Source of the DNA: Catenulispora sp. EB89
GTDB lineage: Bacteria > Actinomycetota > Actinomycetes > Streptomycetales > Catenulisporaceae
DNA: 64,000 bases
NCBI RefSeq assembly: GCF_041261445.1
Contig: NZ_JBGCCU010000017.1
Location: 124,001-188,000 of the forward strand
Reading direction: 5' to 3'
Shown: one piece after another, positions 26,001 through 35,200 of the stretch
Layout: the number at the start of each line of letters is the position of its first letter
Numbering within the stretch: the first letter of the stretch is position 1
Notes under the pieces: generated by a model
What the model was told of the DNA's origin: nothing
Databases searched by the model: none
Seen by the model: the letters and a program-made list of their open reading frames with translations, nothing else
Program-made: the position numbers and the translations under genes

Positions 26001-27502
26001 ATCAGGACCGCCGGCAGCACCGGCTCGTCCTTCTCCGTGCGGCGCCGGATCAGGTCTTCGAGCGCTGACACCAGCGCGGCCGTGTCGACGGTGCCGGAGA
26101 CCAGGTGGCGGCGCGGGAGCGGACTGTGCGGGGATGTGGTGTGCGGCAGCCACTTCAGCCAATCCCACACCCGGCTGCTCTCTCCGGAAACAAAGGCGGC
26201 CACCACGAGCTCGGCCGGGGAGTGCAGCACGACGGCCTGCGCGAGCACCGCGCGGGCGGCCCCGAGCACGGCCTGGCGCTCCCCCGCCAACCCGAGCGCG
26301 CCGTCCTCGCCGAGCCGCACGACCACGGGCAGCCCGTCGACGAACCGGAACGCCGCCACCGCGGCGAACAGCTCGGCCATCAAGTCCGCCGGCAGGCCGC
26401 GGGCGGCGGGCAGGCCGACCGTGCCGCGCGAAGGCAACCGCCCGACGCCCAGCCGGATCTCGCCGAAGCCAGGGCGCCCTGGATGCCGCGACCACAACAG
26501 AGTGCTGCGCCGCTCCGCCGCCGTCAGGCAGTCCTCCAGGGGCGGGTGTTCCCGCCCGCGCACGACGGTCTCAGTCTTGACGGCCGCCGCCATCCGGGCG
26601 ACCAGGTCCGCCGTCTCGGCGCGGAAGGCCCGCAGTCCTCGCTTGTACTCCGACCGCCCGGACCTGATCGACTCAACGGCCTGTCCGATCGCCATCAAAG
26701 GGCTGAGAGCGACGAACGCGACCGATGCCACCGAGCCGGTGACCAGGTACATCATGCCGCCCACGACGGGCGGGGTCACCAGCGGCAGGATCGGGAACCG
26801 CGCCCGGGCCGGCCGCTGCGGCGGCTCCGGTGCGGCGAACTCCTCGCCGTCGAAGTGCGGCGACAGCTGCGGCGAGCGGATGAACCCGACCTCCGTGCCG
26901 CCCGGGACCTCCTGGACGGCCTGGGTGACGGTGACCGTGATCTCGGTGTCGCCGAGCTGCACGATGTCGCCCGGCTGCAGCGTCGCCCGCGCGACCGTGG
27001 CGCCGGCGATCTGGATTCCGTTCGCCGAGCCCAGGTCGGCGATCTCGGCGAAACGGCCGACGGTGACGCGCGCGTGCTGCCGCGAGACCAGCTGATCGCT
27101 GAGCCGCACCGCGCACGCGGCGTCCCGGCCGATCAGACCCTCGCGGCCGCGCAGCTCGATTCGGGTTCCGGCGTCGGGTCCTGACACCACGGTGACCAGG
27201 GCGGTCGTCCGGGCCCGACTTCCCTGACGCAGACCGCCGTGGCCCTCGACCCGGACCGTCGCGCCCGAGCGCAGGCCGCTGTCCCCGACGGTGGTCCGGG
27301 GGTCGAGCCGACCGGGATCCGGCCCGTCGAGGACGTGCAGGGTCGCCGCCGCCGGCACCGGCCGCGCGCCGGCGCCTCGCGGTACCGGCTCGGAGCGGAC
27401 CAGGTACTCGGCCAGGTCGCCGATGGTGGCCTTGACGTCCACCGTGATCTGTAGGTCGACCGGGGTGGTGCCGGGACGGTCCAGCGTCAGCTTGATCCTC
27501 AT
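23096..27502 (-). CDS. eccC: EccC/EssC-like FtsK/SpoIIIE ATPase with N-terminal FHA domain
   Basis: The 1,468-residue protein starts at ATG 27502 (MRIKLTLDRP). Order: ubiquitin-like strand region (1-90), FHA domain (about 105-190, GLIGRDAACAVRLSDQLVSRQHARV), a membrane hairpin (about 237-275), then FtsK/SpoIIIE domains. Walker A1 is GGTTGSGKS near 682 with Walker B VIVIDE near 795; A2 is GTGGSGKS near 1011; the third site GPPQSGRTG is degenerate, losing the usual GKS. FHA before FtsK is the layout of Firmicutes EssC rather than mycobacterial EccC. It powers WXG substrate export. It overlaps the upstream transglutaminase-like gene by four bases. Confidence 0.9.
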   Translation of the reverse strand: MRIKLTLDRPGTTPVDLQITVDVKATIGDLAEYLVRSEPVPRGAGARPVPAAATLHVLDGPDPGRLDPRTTVGDSGLRSGATVRVEGHGGLRQGSRARTTALVTVVSGPDAGTRIELRGREGLIGRDAACAVRLSDQLVSRQHARVTVGRFAEIADLGSANGIQIAGATVARATLQPGDIVQLGDTEITVTVTQAVQEVPGGTEVGFIRSPQLSPHFDGEEFAAPEPPQRPARARFPILPLVTPPVVGGMMYLVTGSVASVAFVALSPLMAIGQAVESIRSGRSEYKRGLRAFRAETADLVARMAAAVKTETVVRGREHPPLEDCLTAAERRSTLLWSRHPGRPGFGEIRLGVGRLPSRGTVGLPAARGLPADLMAELFAAVAAFRFVDGLPVVVRLGEDGALGLAGERQAVLGAARAVLAQAVVLHSPAELVVAAFVSGESSRVWDWLKWLPHTTSPHSPLPRRHLVSGTVDTAALVSALEDLIRRRTEKDEPVLPAVLIVVESDTVAEHAQLVDIAERGRDVGVYVVWLAEDTLRLPAACRTVVRVHPAAPGSGGPSRGTAVFITAGEKIDPVAVQLLDERGASATARALASLTDIGARLDDDSDLPPSLSLLAVPEQPTSVTPEGVVESWLANRSIVTGPYAPAQPVKKAGSLRAVIGVSASGPHALDLRADGPHALVGGTTGSGKSELLQSWILAMATAHSPERLTFLLMDYKGGSALSHFERLPHTVGLVTDLDDHQAGRALTSLGAELRWREQVLAGHRAKDLVEMEKRGSRDAPPSLVIVIDEFAALIKELPGFVDGMIDVAQRGRSLGVHLILATQRPAGVIHDNLRANTNLRLALRTADVEDSVNVLGSPDAAFFDAARPGRAVSKTGPGRLVRFQTGYAGGWTSQEPEPPDIVVEELRVGPVRRWEAERPEQYRDDQATDLNRLVAAISAAGAKAALPTPRKPWLPALEPVCNLLDLVADPDPDPRRGEALVFGIADRPSRQDRVTVAFEPDRHGNLAVVGTGGSGKSALLRTLAIVAGLAGQNHPCQVYGLDFGARGLSMLEPLPYVDIISGDDRERLTRLLRMLLETIADRARRYPAIDAGTITAYRERARRPREPRILLLLDGMAGFQAEHANNAFAVEALNRIATEGRPFGVHLVLTADRPQTIPSSLAAAMQAKVVLRLADQEAYGHIGLPMNILTAASPPGRGLHDGMEIQVAVLGHGPEPAAQAAEVGKIATAMTSLDVPRIPPIRRLPEMVPLEDLPAEVHGRPVLGVASDTLEPLTFDPAGALLVCGPPQSGRTGTVGTLAAAFHRWRPDARLYHFGDIRSPWAQAPIWSDEALDVESAADVAKNLLEQLAKQNFTHPVGVFVENVADFAGGPADMALAALARHCAAQRHFLVMEGESSTLGGAAAALTAAAKSRQTGLALAPDASASDYVHFRTTFPRGLSRSDFPPGRGLYVAAGKTTVVQVGRTQW

Positions 27503-29871
27503 CGGGTGCTGCTCCTCCCGGCGACGCCGAAGGCGTACAGGGTGCTGATGCTCACCGCGGCCAGGAGCCGGCGGCGTCGCGAAGACCGTTTCCGCAGCGC
27601 GTCGCAGAGCTCGGCGACCTGGAGCCAGAACCCGGCGATCTGCTGCTCGGTCGGGTCGCCAGCGCCGTAGACCGCCGTGTCGACCGCTCGGACCAGGGCG
27701 TGGGCACCGTCTCCGTCGACCGCCGCGAGAGTGATGTCCGTCAGCCGCGCCAGGGACGCGGCCTGCTCCCGCCGCGTCGTCCCGATCAGGATCAGGCCCA
27801 GGTCGCGGGCCCGGTCGAGGACTTCCTGCCAGCCCGCCGCCATCCGATTGGCCGGCGCGCCGCGGGTCCGTCGCCGGAATCTGCGGCGTGCTTTGAGCCC
27901 GGTGATCGTCATAACGATGACCAGGACTGCCAGCAAGGGGCTGCCAGCCAGGGCAGCGGTGCTCAGCGAGGGCCACCACGATCCGGCGCGAGCGATCCGG
28001 CAGGCCGGGTCGGCCGCCGCAGCGGCCGCCGATGTGCACGACCGAGGCGTCCCGCCGACCGCGACCGCCCCGGCCCCGGGGTCAGCGGCCACGTCGTGCG
28101 GCTTGACCGTCCGGGGCGGCGGGACGGCGGCCGAGCTGGTGTTCTGGGCGTCCTGCGGCGTCTGCGCGTCGGGCTTCTTCGACGGATCCGGCATGAACGA
28201 GCTGTCGTACAACGGCACCCACAGGCCGCCGGCGATGTGCACCTCGACCCATGCCTGGACGTCGCGGCCGAACACTTTGCCCTGCCCCGGCCCGTCGGCC
28301 TCCGGGACCGCACCGAGGACGACGCGGGCTGGCATCCCGACGCTCTGCGCGATGAGCGCGAACGCCGCCGCGTACTGCTCGCTGTCGCCGACCGGCCGTG
28401 CGCCGTGCAGGAACGCCGAGAGCCGGTTGACGCTGTGCCCGGGCAGGTACTGCGTCTCCCCGGGACCGCCGTCGCTGTAGGCGCCGGTGTCCTTGAGATA
28501 CGTCGCCGCGGCTTGGAGCTGGGACCACGCGTCGGTCCCGGCCTTCGTCCACACCGCCGAGCGGCTGCCGATAACAGATTCTGAAACGCTGTCCACCGGC
28601 GGGCTGTCGAAGGGTTGCGGGGCGCTCGACACCGGCGCGGGGTCCACCGCGGTCCGATACACAACGGTGTCCCCGGCGTGCAGGCGGCCTGGCACGATCG
28701 CCGACGAGGTGGCGAGGTTGTAGCGCACTGACGAAGCCAGCCGGTCGGCGTCGCCTCCGGCGAACCCGATGTCGCTGACCGTCCCCGCGCCCGGCAGCCA
28801 CACATCGGTGTCGGCCGCCGCGGCGTAGGCCGGGCCGACCGTGACGCTGACCGTGGTCAGCGTGCTGCCCGAAGCGGCCGGGGTGACCTGCGATCCGACC
28901 CGCTGGAAGACTCCCCCGCCGGCGCCGCTGGACGCGCCCCAGACTGATCCGTCGTAGCTGTCGAGCGTGGCGATACGCACCGGCACGCCCTGCGGCAGGC
29001 CGCGGACGGTGAACAGCGTCTGGTCCCAGAGCTGGTGGGAGTCCTTGGTGTACTTCCGGAACCCCACGAGCGGGCTCGGGTAGTCGCTGATATCGAACGG
29101 CGGGCTGACGGTGTCGCGCAGCACCGCCCGCGACCGGTCGTCGCCGCCCGGCAGGCTGGGGCCGATCACCACGACCACGGATCCGGACACGGCCAGCAGC
29201 GACGCCCCGGCGACCACCCGAGTGCCGCGCGTCCTGGTGGCCGCCGAGCCGCGGTTCCGGCTCCAGCGCTGGGCTGCCCACCCGAGCGCCACTCCGGCGA
29301 ACACCACGATCACCGCCGTGGCCAGCGCCGTGACGTGCGATCCGAGAGCGATCACGACGCCGAGCTCGCAGACCGGCGCCGCGGCGGGAGCGACGGCCAA
29401 TGCCGTGCGGCGCGCCAGGAACAAGGTGACCGCACCGGTCACCAGTCCGAGGATGAACGGAGGTGCCACCAGGCTGCCGGCGCCGTCGACGGGAGAGACC
29501 GTGGTCAGCAGCTGCTTCCAGCTTTCGACACCGGCCAGCGCTGTGGCCTGCAGCGAGGAGCCAGTCGGGACATAACCGCCCAGCGACTGGCCGGGAGCCA
29601 CGAAGTGGTTGCCGACCAGGAAGTAGACAGCCGTGAGAATGGTGGCCAGAACGAACACCGAGTGCGTGAAACGGGTGACGACGGACACGGCCAGCAGCCC
29701 GAGCACCAAGCCGACCAGGCCCGCGACCAGGAAGGACCAATTGCTGTAGGAGGTGTGGAATCCGACAAGCGCGAGTCCGGCCAGCAGCGCGGAGGAAACC
29801 GCGTCCGTTGCCGAGCCGGTGTCCGGACGGATCCGCGACCAGGACAGGAAATGAGAAGGGGACAGTGTCAC
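27499..29871 (-). CDS. TgpA-type transglutaminase-fold membrane protein, catalytic residues lost
   Basis: The 790-residue protein has five or six N-terminal membrane helices (1-240), a large extracellular part with a transglutaminase-like domain (about 450-560), a Pro-rich linker, a further helix near 640-670 and a cytosolic tail. The fold match is clear (AAAFALIAQSVGMPARVVLG, then AWVEVHIAGGLWVPLYDSSF). However, the catalytic Cys position is Ser497 (GDSEQY) and the His is Gln539 (DVQAWVEV); only Asp556 remains. It is therefore probably a structural or binding domain. In actinomycetes TgpA-like genes accompany MoxR and DUF58, as here, and this one is coupled to both neighbours by four-base overlaps. 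Confidence 0.85.
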   Translation of the reverse strand: MTLSPSHFLSWSRIRPDTGSATDAVSSALLAGLALVGFHTSYSNWSFLVAGLVGLVLGLLAVSVVTRFTHSVFVLATILTAVYFLVGNHFVAPGQSLGGYVPTGSSLQATALAGVESWKQLLTTVSPVDGAGSLVAPPFILGLVTGAVTLFLARRTALAVAPAAAPVCELGVVIALGSHVTALATAVIVVFAGVALGWAAQRWSRNRGSAATRTRGTRVVAGASLLAVSGSVVVVIGPSLPGGDDRSRAVLRDTVSPPFDISDYPSPLVGFRKYTKDSHQLWDQTLFTVRGLPQGVPVRIATLDSYDGSVWGASSGAGGGVFQRVGSQVTPAASGSTLTTVSVTVGPAYAAAADTDVWLPGAGTVSDIGFAGGDADRLASSVRYNLATSSAIVPGRLHAGDTVVYRTAVDPAPVSSAPQPFDSPPVDSVSESVIGSRSAVWTKAGTDAWSQLQAAATYLKDTGAYSDGGPGETQYLPGHSVNRLSAFLHGARPVGDSEQYAAAFALIAQSVGMPARVVLGAVPEADGPGQGKVFGRDVQAWVEVHIAGGLWVPLYDSSFMPDPSKKPDAQTPQDAQNTSSAAVPPPRTVKPHDVAADPGAGAVAVGGTPRSCTSAAAAAADPACRIARAGSWWPSLSTAALAGSPLLAVLVIVMTITGLKARRRFRRRTRGAPANRMAAGWQEVLDRARDLGLILIGTTRREQAASLARLTDITLAAVDGDGAHALVRAVDTAVYGAGDPTEQQIAGFWLQVAELCDALRKRSSRRRRLLAAVSISTLYAFGVAGRSSTR

Positions 29872-31205
29872 CAGAGATCTCCTTCGGAGAACAGCAACGC
29901 CAGGTCGCGCAACGTGTTCATGGTTAAGACCGCCGGCACGCTCCCGGACGCCCCGGTGCGGGCGCCCGGATCGACCCTCAGCAGCGCGGTGCGTGCTGAC
30001 TGCGGAATGCGCGCCGCGGCCCGGAACAGCTCGCCAGAGTCAGGCACCCCGCCGGTCACCACGACCGCCACCGTGGCGTGCGGCGCCTCGTGGACGCCCC
30101 GGTCGACCAGCTCGTCGAGCGTGAGGTCGGTCGGCAGCGCCCGGGCGCAGACGTCCAGGACCGCGCGGTCCGTAGCATCGGGAGCCGTCCGGTCGCAGAC
30201 CACGACGCTGGCCTCCAGCTCGTTGTCCAGCGCGCACAGCGCCAGCGACGCCGCCGCCGAGATCGCGGTCTCCAAATCCTCACCGTCCCGATAAGCCGCG
30301 GTCCGGCCGTCGACCACGACCAGCAGATGGGTACGGCGTGTCTCCTGATACTGCCGCACGACCAGGCCGGTGCCGGTACCCAGGGACCGCGCCCGGGCCG
30401 AACTTCGCCAGTGGATGTGCCGGGGGTCGTCCCCGGGCACGTAGTCGCGCAGCGCATGGAAGGCGAGATCGCTCGGGGACAGCGCATCCGCGGTGCGGCC
30501 CTCCAGGTCGTGCATGCGGCCGACCCCGAACCCCGGCAGCTCGATGTAGTGCGGGTGGACCAGGATCTCGGTGGCACCAGTCCAGGTGACGGTACGCCGC
30601 ACCAGGCCGAGCGGGTCGCCACGCACCGAAGTGGCCGGGCCGACGGTGATGACGGACCGTCTGCGTGCATCGATCTCGAAAGGCTCGAAGCCGTGCGCGG
30701 CGCCCGGCTTGAGCCGCGGCACCTGGAAAGGCGGTCCCGGTCTCCCGGCGACCGGGATCTCCAGGTCCACCGGCAGCAACCGGCGCTTGCCGATGTTGAC
30801 GACGCCGACCGCACATGTGCCGGGCTGTCCGATCCGCAGGCGCCGGGGTTCGGTCCGGACGTCGATGGCGAGCTCGGTACGGCCGACGGCGAACGGCAGA
30901 CTCCCGAGCAGGACCAGCGCGCAGAAGGCCGCCAGCGCCGAGAATTCGACCCAGTGCAAGCCGGCTCCCAGGATCCAGGCCATGGCCGCGCCGACCACGA
31001 CGCTCCAGCCCAGCGGTGTCACCGCCGCGAGCAACGGGGCCCGACCCACGGTTCGGGTGACGGCGCGGGCGACGATGCGAGGGAGGCTTCGAGCCCTCAC
31101 CCAGGTCGGGATCCTCGGTCCGAAGCCGCGCGCGTTCCCCGCCGCGTCATCCGCGGCGGATCCGGTCGGCCGAAGCGCTCGCGCGCCCCGCTGAAGAATC
31201 GTCAT
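29868..31205 (-). CDS. DUF58-domain membrane protein
   Basis: The ~445-residue protein has an N-terminal Arg-rich tail, two helices (about 60-105), then a long extracytosolic/cytosolic beta region with the DUF58 core FHALRDYVPGDDPRHIHWRSSARA near residue 230, followed by a vWA-like part (LLVVVDGRTAAY). DUF58 proteins are standard partners of MoxR ATPases in assembling or folding membrane or surface complexes. GTG 31229 would overlap MoxR by 11 bp; ATG 31205 is preferred. It overlaps the transglutaminase-like gene by four bases. Confidence 0.88.
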   Translation of the reverse strand: MTILQRGARALRPTGSAADDAAGNARGFGPRIPTWVRARSLPRIVARAVTRTVGRAPLLAAVTPLGWSVVVGAAMAWILGAGLHWVEFSALAAFCALVLLGSLPFAVGRTELAIDVRTEPRRLRIGQPGTCAVGVVNIGKRRLLPVDLEIPVAGRPGPPFQVPRLKPGAAHGFEPFEIDARRRSVITVGPATSVRGDPLGLVRRTVTWTGATEILVHPHYIELPGFGVGRMHDLEGRTADALSPSDLAFHALRDYVPGDDPRHIHWRSSARARSLGTGTGLVVRQYQETRRTHLLVVVDGRTAAYRDGEDLETAISAAASLALCALDNELEASVVVCDRTAPDATDRAVLDVCARALPTDLTLDELVDRGVHEAPHATVAVVVTGGVPDSGELFRAAARIPQSARTALLRVDPGARTGASGSVPAVLTMNTLRDLALLFSEGDLW

Positions 31206-31218
31206 CGGCTGCGCCCCG

Positions 31219-32187
31219 TCAGACCGCACGCCGCAGCGGCGCCTTGACGTCGATGAAGATGTCGTCGATCACGGTCTCGACGTCGTCGCCGTTCAGCCGT
31301 GCCTCCTGGCTGAGCCGGATCCGGTGGCCGAGTACCGGGACCGCGAGCCGGCGGATGTCGTCGGGTGTGACGAAGGGCCGGCCGTCCGCGGCTGCCCAGG
31401 TCTTGGCGGCGCGCACATAGGCCAGACAGCCGCGGGTCGACACGCCGAGCTTGACCTTCGGGTGCTCCCGGGACACGTCGGCGATGTCGCTGACGTAGCC
31501 GAGGACTTCGTCACGGACCATCACGTGATCGGCCACCCGCCCGAGCTCCTCGACCATCGGAGCGGTGATCGCTGGCTGGACCAGCTCCGTGCGGTCCCGC
31601 AAGGAGACACCCGACAGAACCTGCATCAGCGAGTCCCGGTCCGGATAGCCCAGCGCCGTGCGCATCAGGAACCTGTCGATCTGCGCCTCCGGAAGAGGGT
31701 AGGTGCCGGCGTTGTCGATCGGGTTCTGCGTCGCGATGACCATGAACGGCCGGCCGACCTCGTGGGTCTGGCCGTCCACGGTCACCCGCCCCTCCTCCAT
31801 GACCTCCAGCAGCGCCGACTGGGTCTTCGGCGAGGCGCGGTTGATCTCGTCGGCGAGCACGATCGAGTGGAAGACCGGGCCGGGGACGAACTCGAACCGC
31901 TGCTGCCGCTGGTCGTAGATCTGCACTCCGGTGATGTCCGAGGGCAGCAGGTCCGGGGTGAACTGGATCCGGGCGCTGGTCCCGGCGACCGAGCGGGCGA
32001 TCGCCCGCGCCAGCGAGGTCTTTCCGGTGCCGGGCAGGTCCTCGAGCAGCAGATGGCCGCCGGACACCATACAGGTCAAGGCCAGCCGGACCACGTCCTG
32101 CTTGCCCAGCAGAGCGACGCTGACAGCGTCCACCATCCGCTCGAAGGCCGCGGCGAAGTGCCGGGCGTCTTCCTCGTTCATGGTCAT
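31219..32187 (-). CDS. MoxR-family AAA+ ATPase
   Basis: The 322-residue protein has Walker A LPGTGKTS (51-58), Walker B IVLADEINRASPKTQSALLEVMEE, sensor 1 ATQNPIDNAGTYPLPEAQIDRF and the lid region STRGCLAYVRAAKTWA. MoxR ATPases act as chaperones that load or mature partner proteins, commonly DUF58/vWA proteins. GAGAGGGG precedes ATG 32187. It lies between the giant Ig-like protein gene (14 bp upstream) and the DUF58 gene. Confidence 0.95.
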   Translation of the reverse strand: MTMNEEDARHFAAAFERMVDAVSVALLGKQDVVRLALTCMVSGGHLLLEDLPGTGKTSLARAIARSVAGTSARIQFTPDLLPSDITGVQIYDQRQQRFEFVPGPVFHSIVLADEINRASPKTQSALLEVMEEGRVTVDGQTHEVGRPFMVIATQNPIDNAGTYPLPEAQIDRFLMRTALGYPDRDSLMQVLSGVSLRDRTELVQPAITAPMVEELGRVADHVMVRDEVLGYVSDIADVSREHPKVKLGVSTRGCLAYVRAAKTWAAADGRPFVTPDDIRRLAVPVLGHRIRLSQEARLNGDDVETVIDDIFIDVKAPLRRAV

Positions 32188-32201
32188 GCTGCGTTCCCCT
32201 C

Positions 32202-35200
32202 TCAGTACCATCGCATCGATCCGACGACGCCGTTGCAGGTCACGGTGACCGTGGTGCCCGGCCAGCCGTACCAGTTGATGGAGTCGTGGCTGTCGTTCGG
32301 GCCGTACGTCTGGAGGAACCAGCCCCCGTTGCCGTGATCGCTGTTGAAGGAGCAGCTCACGGTGCCGCCGAAGTTGGCGGTCTGGACGTGGACGTAGGCG
32401 CAGGACTTGTCGGTGCAACTGCCGCCCTTGCACGCGGTACCGCCGCCCCCGCCGCACGCTGTCCCCTTCGTGACGGTGACGGTCGGCGACGGGGGCGGAG
32501 GCGGCGGTGCCGGGGTGCTCTGCTGGGCGCTCTGATTCAGCGACGCCCGCCCCGAATCGGACACCGTGACGGTGATGGTGTCCGTGGCGCTGTAGCCCAT
32601 CGTGTCCGAGCCGCTCCAACTCCAGCCGCTGGTTCCGGTGTTGAAGGTCTGCGTCTGCTTGCTCGTCCGCACGGTGACCGTCGCGGGCCTGCCGTTCGGG
32701 TCGACCGAGACCGTGAAGTTCACGGTCTGCGCGTTGGCGGACGTCGAGATCGCCAGGTTCTTCAACGGCCCGTACGTCGTGATGTCGGTCCCGACAGTGC
32801 TGTCACAGGGATTGCCCGCGTAGGCACCGCCCGGGCTCCCGTTGCAGTCGCTCACGTTCAGCGTGACGGTCGTGCCGTTCGGCAGCCCGTCCACGGTCTC
32901 GGTCACATGGGACTGCCCGCTCGCGGGCATCGTCCACGTTCCGCAGCTTCCGCCGCTCCACGTGCAGCGCACCGTGGAGGACGCGCCGTGCGAGGCGGGT
33001 GCGTCGAACTGCAACCGCGCCTGGCCGTCGGTGCCGGTGGGCGTGGCCGAGACGCCGGTGATCGGATCCGGCGTAGCGGTCGCCACCATCTGGGCGGCAG
33101 GACCGGGCGGCGAGCTATGTCCGGAACCCGAGCCGGCGTCGGCGTTGGCCGCCGTGACGGTGTACGAATACACGGTCCCGTCGTTGGCCAGGCCGTCGTC
33201 GGTACACGCGGCCGCCGCCACGTTCGTGCAGACCGTCTTCGTGCCGTTGCCCGTCCGGGTCACCGTGTACGTCGTCGGGCTCGGCCCGTTCGGGTCGACC
33301 GGAGTCCAGGACACCGAAACCGCGCGGCTGGCCGCATCCGCGGAATCGACCGAGGTCAGGGTCGGCGCGCCCGGAGTCTTCGGGATCCCGGCCGACTGCC
33401 CGGTGACGTTCACCGACGGGCCGGTGCCCTGGGCGTTCACGGCCACGACGGTGAAGGTGTACTGGGCGTCGTTGGCGAGCCCGGTGGCAGTGACCGACGA
33501 GACCGTGACGCTCTGCCGTCCGCCGCCGGTCCAGGTGACGAGGTACGTCTGCACCGGAGTGCCGTCATCGGGCGGCGGGTTCCAGGTCAAGTGCAGGGTT
33601 CCGTCCTGAGGCAGCGAGGCTGCCAACCCGGTCACCGCGCCCGGCACGGTGTTCGGCACGGCCGGCGCCGAGGGCGTGCTCGGCTGGCCTTGCCCCACCA
33701 GGTTCGTCGCGCGCACCGTGAAGCTGTAGGCCGTCCCGTTCGTCAGGCCCATGATGGTGCACGGCGAGCCGGGGCAGGTCTGACGGTGCCCGGCGGCGTC
33801 TACCTCGTAGGACAGGATCGGCGCGCCGTTGTCGGCCGGGGCCGCCCACGACAGGTCCACGCTGTGGCTCAGGACCGTCCGCCCCACGACCGGGGCGCCC
33901 GGCGCGTCGGGCAGGCCTAGGACATGCAGCGTGATCAGGCCGACCGCGATCCGGTCGGCGCGGGTCCGGTCGGCCACGTCGCTCACGGCGACGCTGAACG
34001 TCATCGTGCCCTTCGACGCAGCGCCCGGGGTGACGCGGACGGTCGCGCCGGCGACGGTCGCCGTGGCGGCCAGACCGGATTCCTGGTGCACGGAGACGAC
34101 CGAGACCGCCGGATCCCGAAGTTCGGAACGGACGTAGGAGTCCAGGTTCACGGTCCTCGTCTCGCCAGCCTTCACCCCGTCGACAGTGATCGGCACGACC
34201 GAGGGCGGCGGCGCCGGCTCGACGGCTATAGCCAGCGTCGACCGCGCCGAGGCGAATCCGGCGACGCCGATGTCGATCGACCCCTGCGCGCCCGGCACGG
34301 CCTTGCCGTCCGCGGCCAGGGTGAGTGTCGAACCCTGCGGCTGCGGCAGGGACATGCCGCCGACCTGCGTATGCCAGGCGGCCGTGTAACGCAACCCGGC
34401 CAGCGTCGCGGGATCGCCGACCCACACATGGCACACCGAGACCAGATCGAGCGTCGCCGCCGGTCCGCCCTCGACGAGCGTCAGCGGATCGCTCGGACAC
34501 CGCAGGACCGGGGTGTCCCTGCCCACCTGCACCGGGATGGTCAAGACCGTGACCTGCGCGGCCGGATCGGTCAGGGAGCTGCCGTCGGTGACCTCGAAGG
34601 TCACCGCGGCCGGCCCCGTGTAGCCGCCGGCCGCCGACAACACCAGCTGCCCCACACCCTGGCTGCGGACGGTCAGGCCCGCGCGGGGGGCCGTCCAGAG
34701 ACGGTCGGTGGTCGTGAGCCGGACCGGTTTGCCCGCCGGGTCTGCCACGCGGCCGGCCAGGTCCACGGTCGTACTGCCGGTCGCCGGGACGGCGATAGGC
34801 GAGGCGTCCCTGACATACGGCGCGCCGGTCCCCGCCGCCGGGACGTGGATCAGGCCCAGCGACAACGCCCCGCCGGCGTCCCGGACCTCGAAGGCGACGA
34901 CATGCGGCCGGTTGTCCAGCGGAACGACGACCTGTCCGGCCGAGACCTGCGCGTGGGCGTCGAAGGCACGGGTCACGACGATCGGGCCGCCGGGGTCGTC
35001 GGGATCAGAGCACTGTTTCGCGATGTCCACGGTCGCACTCGCCGCACCGGCCGGTTTCGGATACGCGTCTGCGCACACCGCCGGGATGTCGTACCCGACG
35101 CGGCCGTGCACGGTCACCACCGCCAGGGACGGCGTGCCGACCCCGTCGCCGACCCCGTAGGAGACCACCAGCGGCCTGCCGTTCGCCGCCGGCGCCGTCA

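Noticed and set aside
29830-29850. IS-end 12-mer (gaccaggacagg) inside the transglutaminase-like gene
   Set aside because: It lies in the conserved N-terminal coding region with no break in the frame, so it is a chance match.
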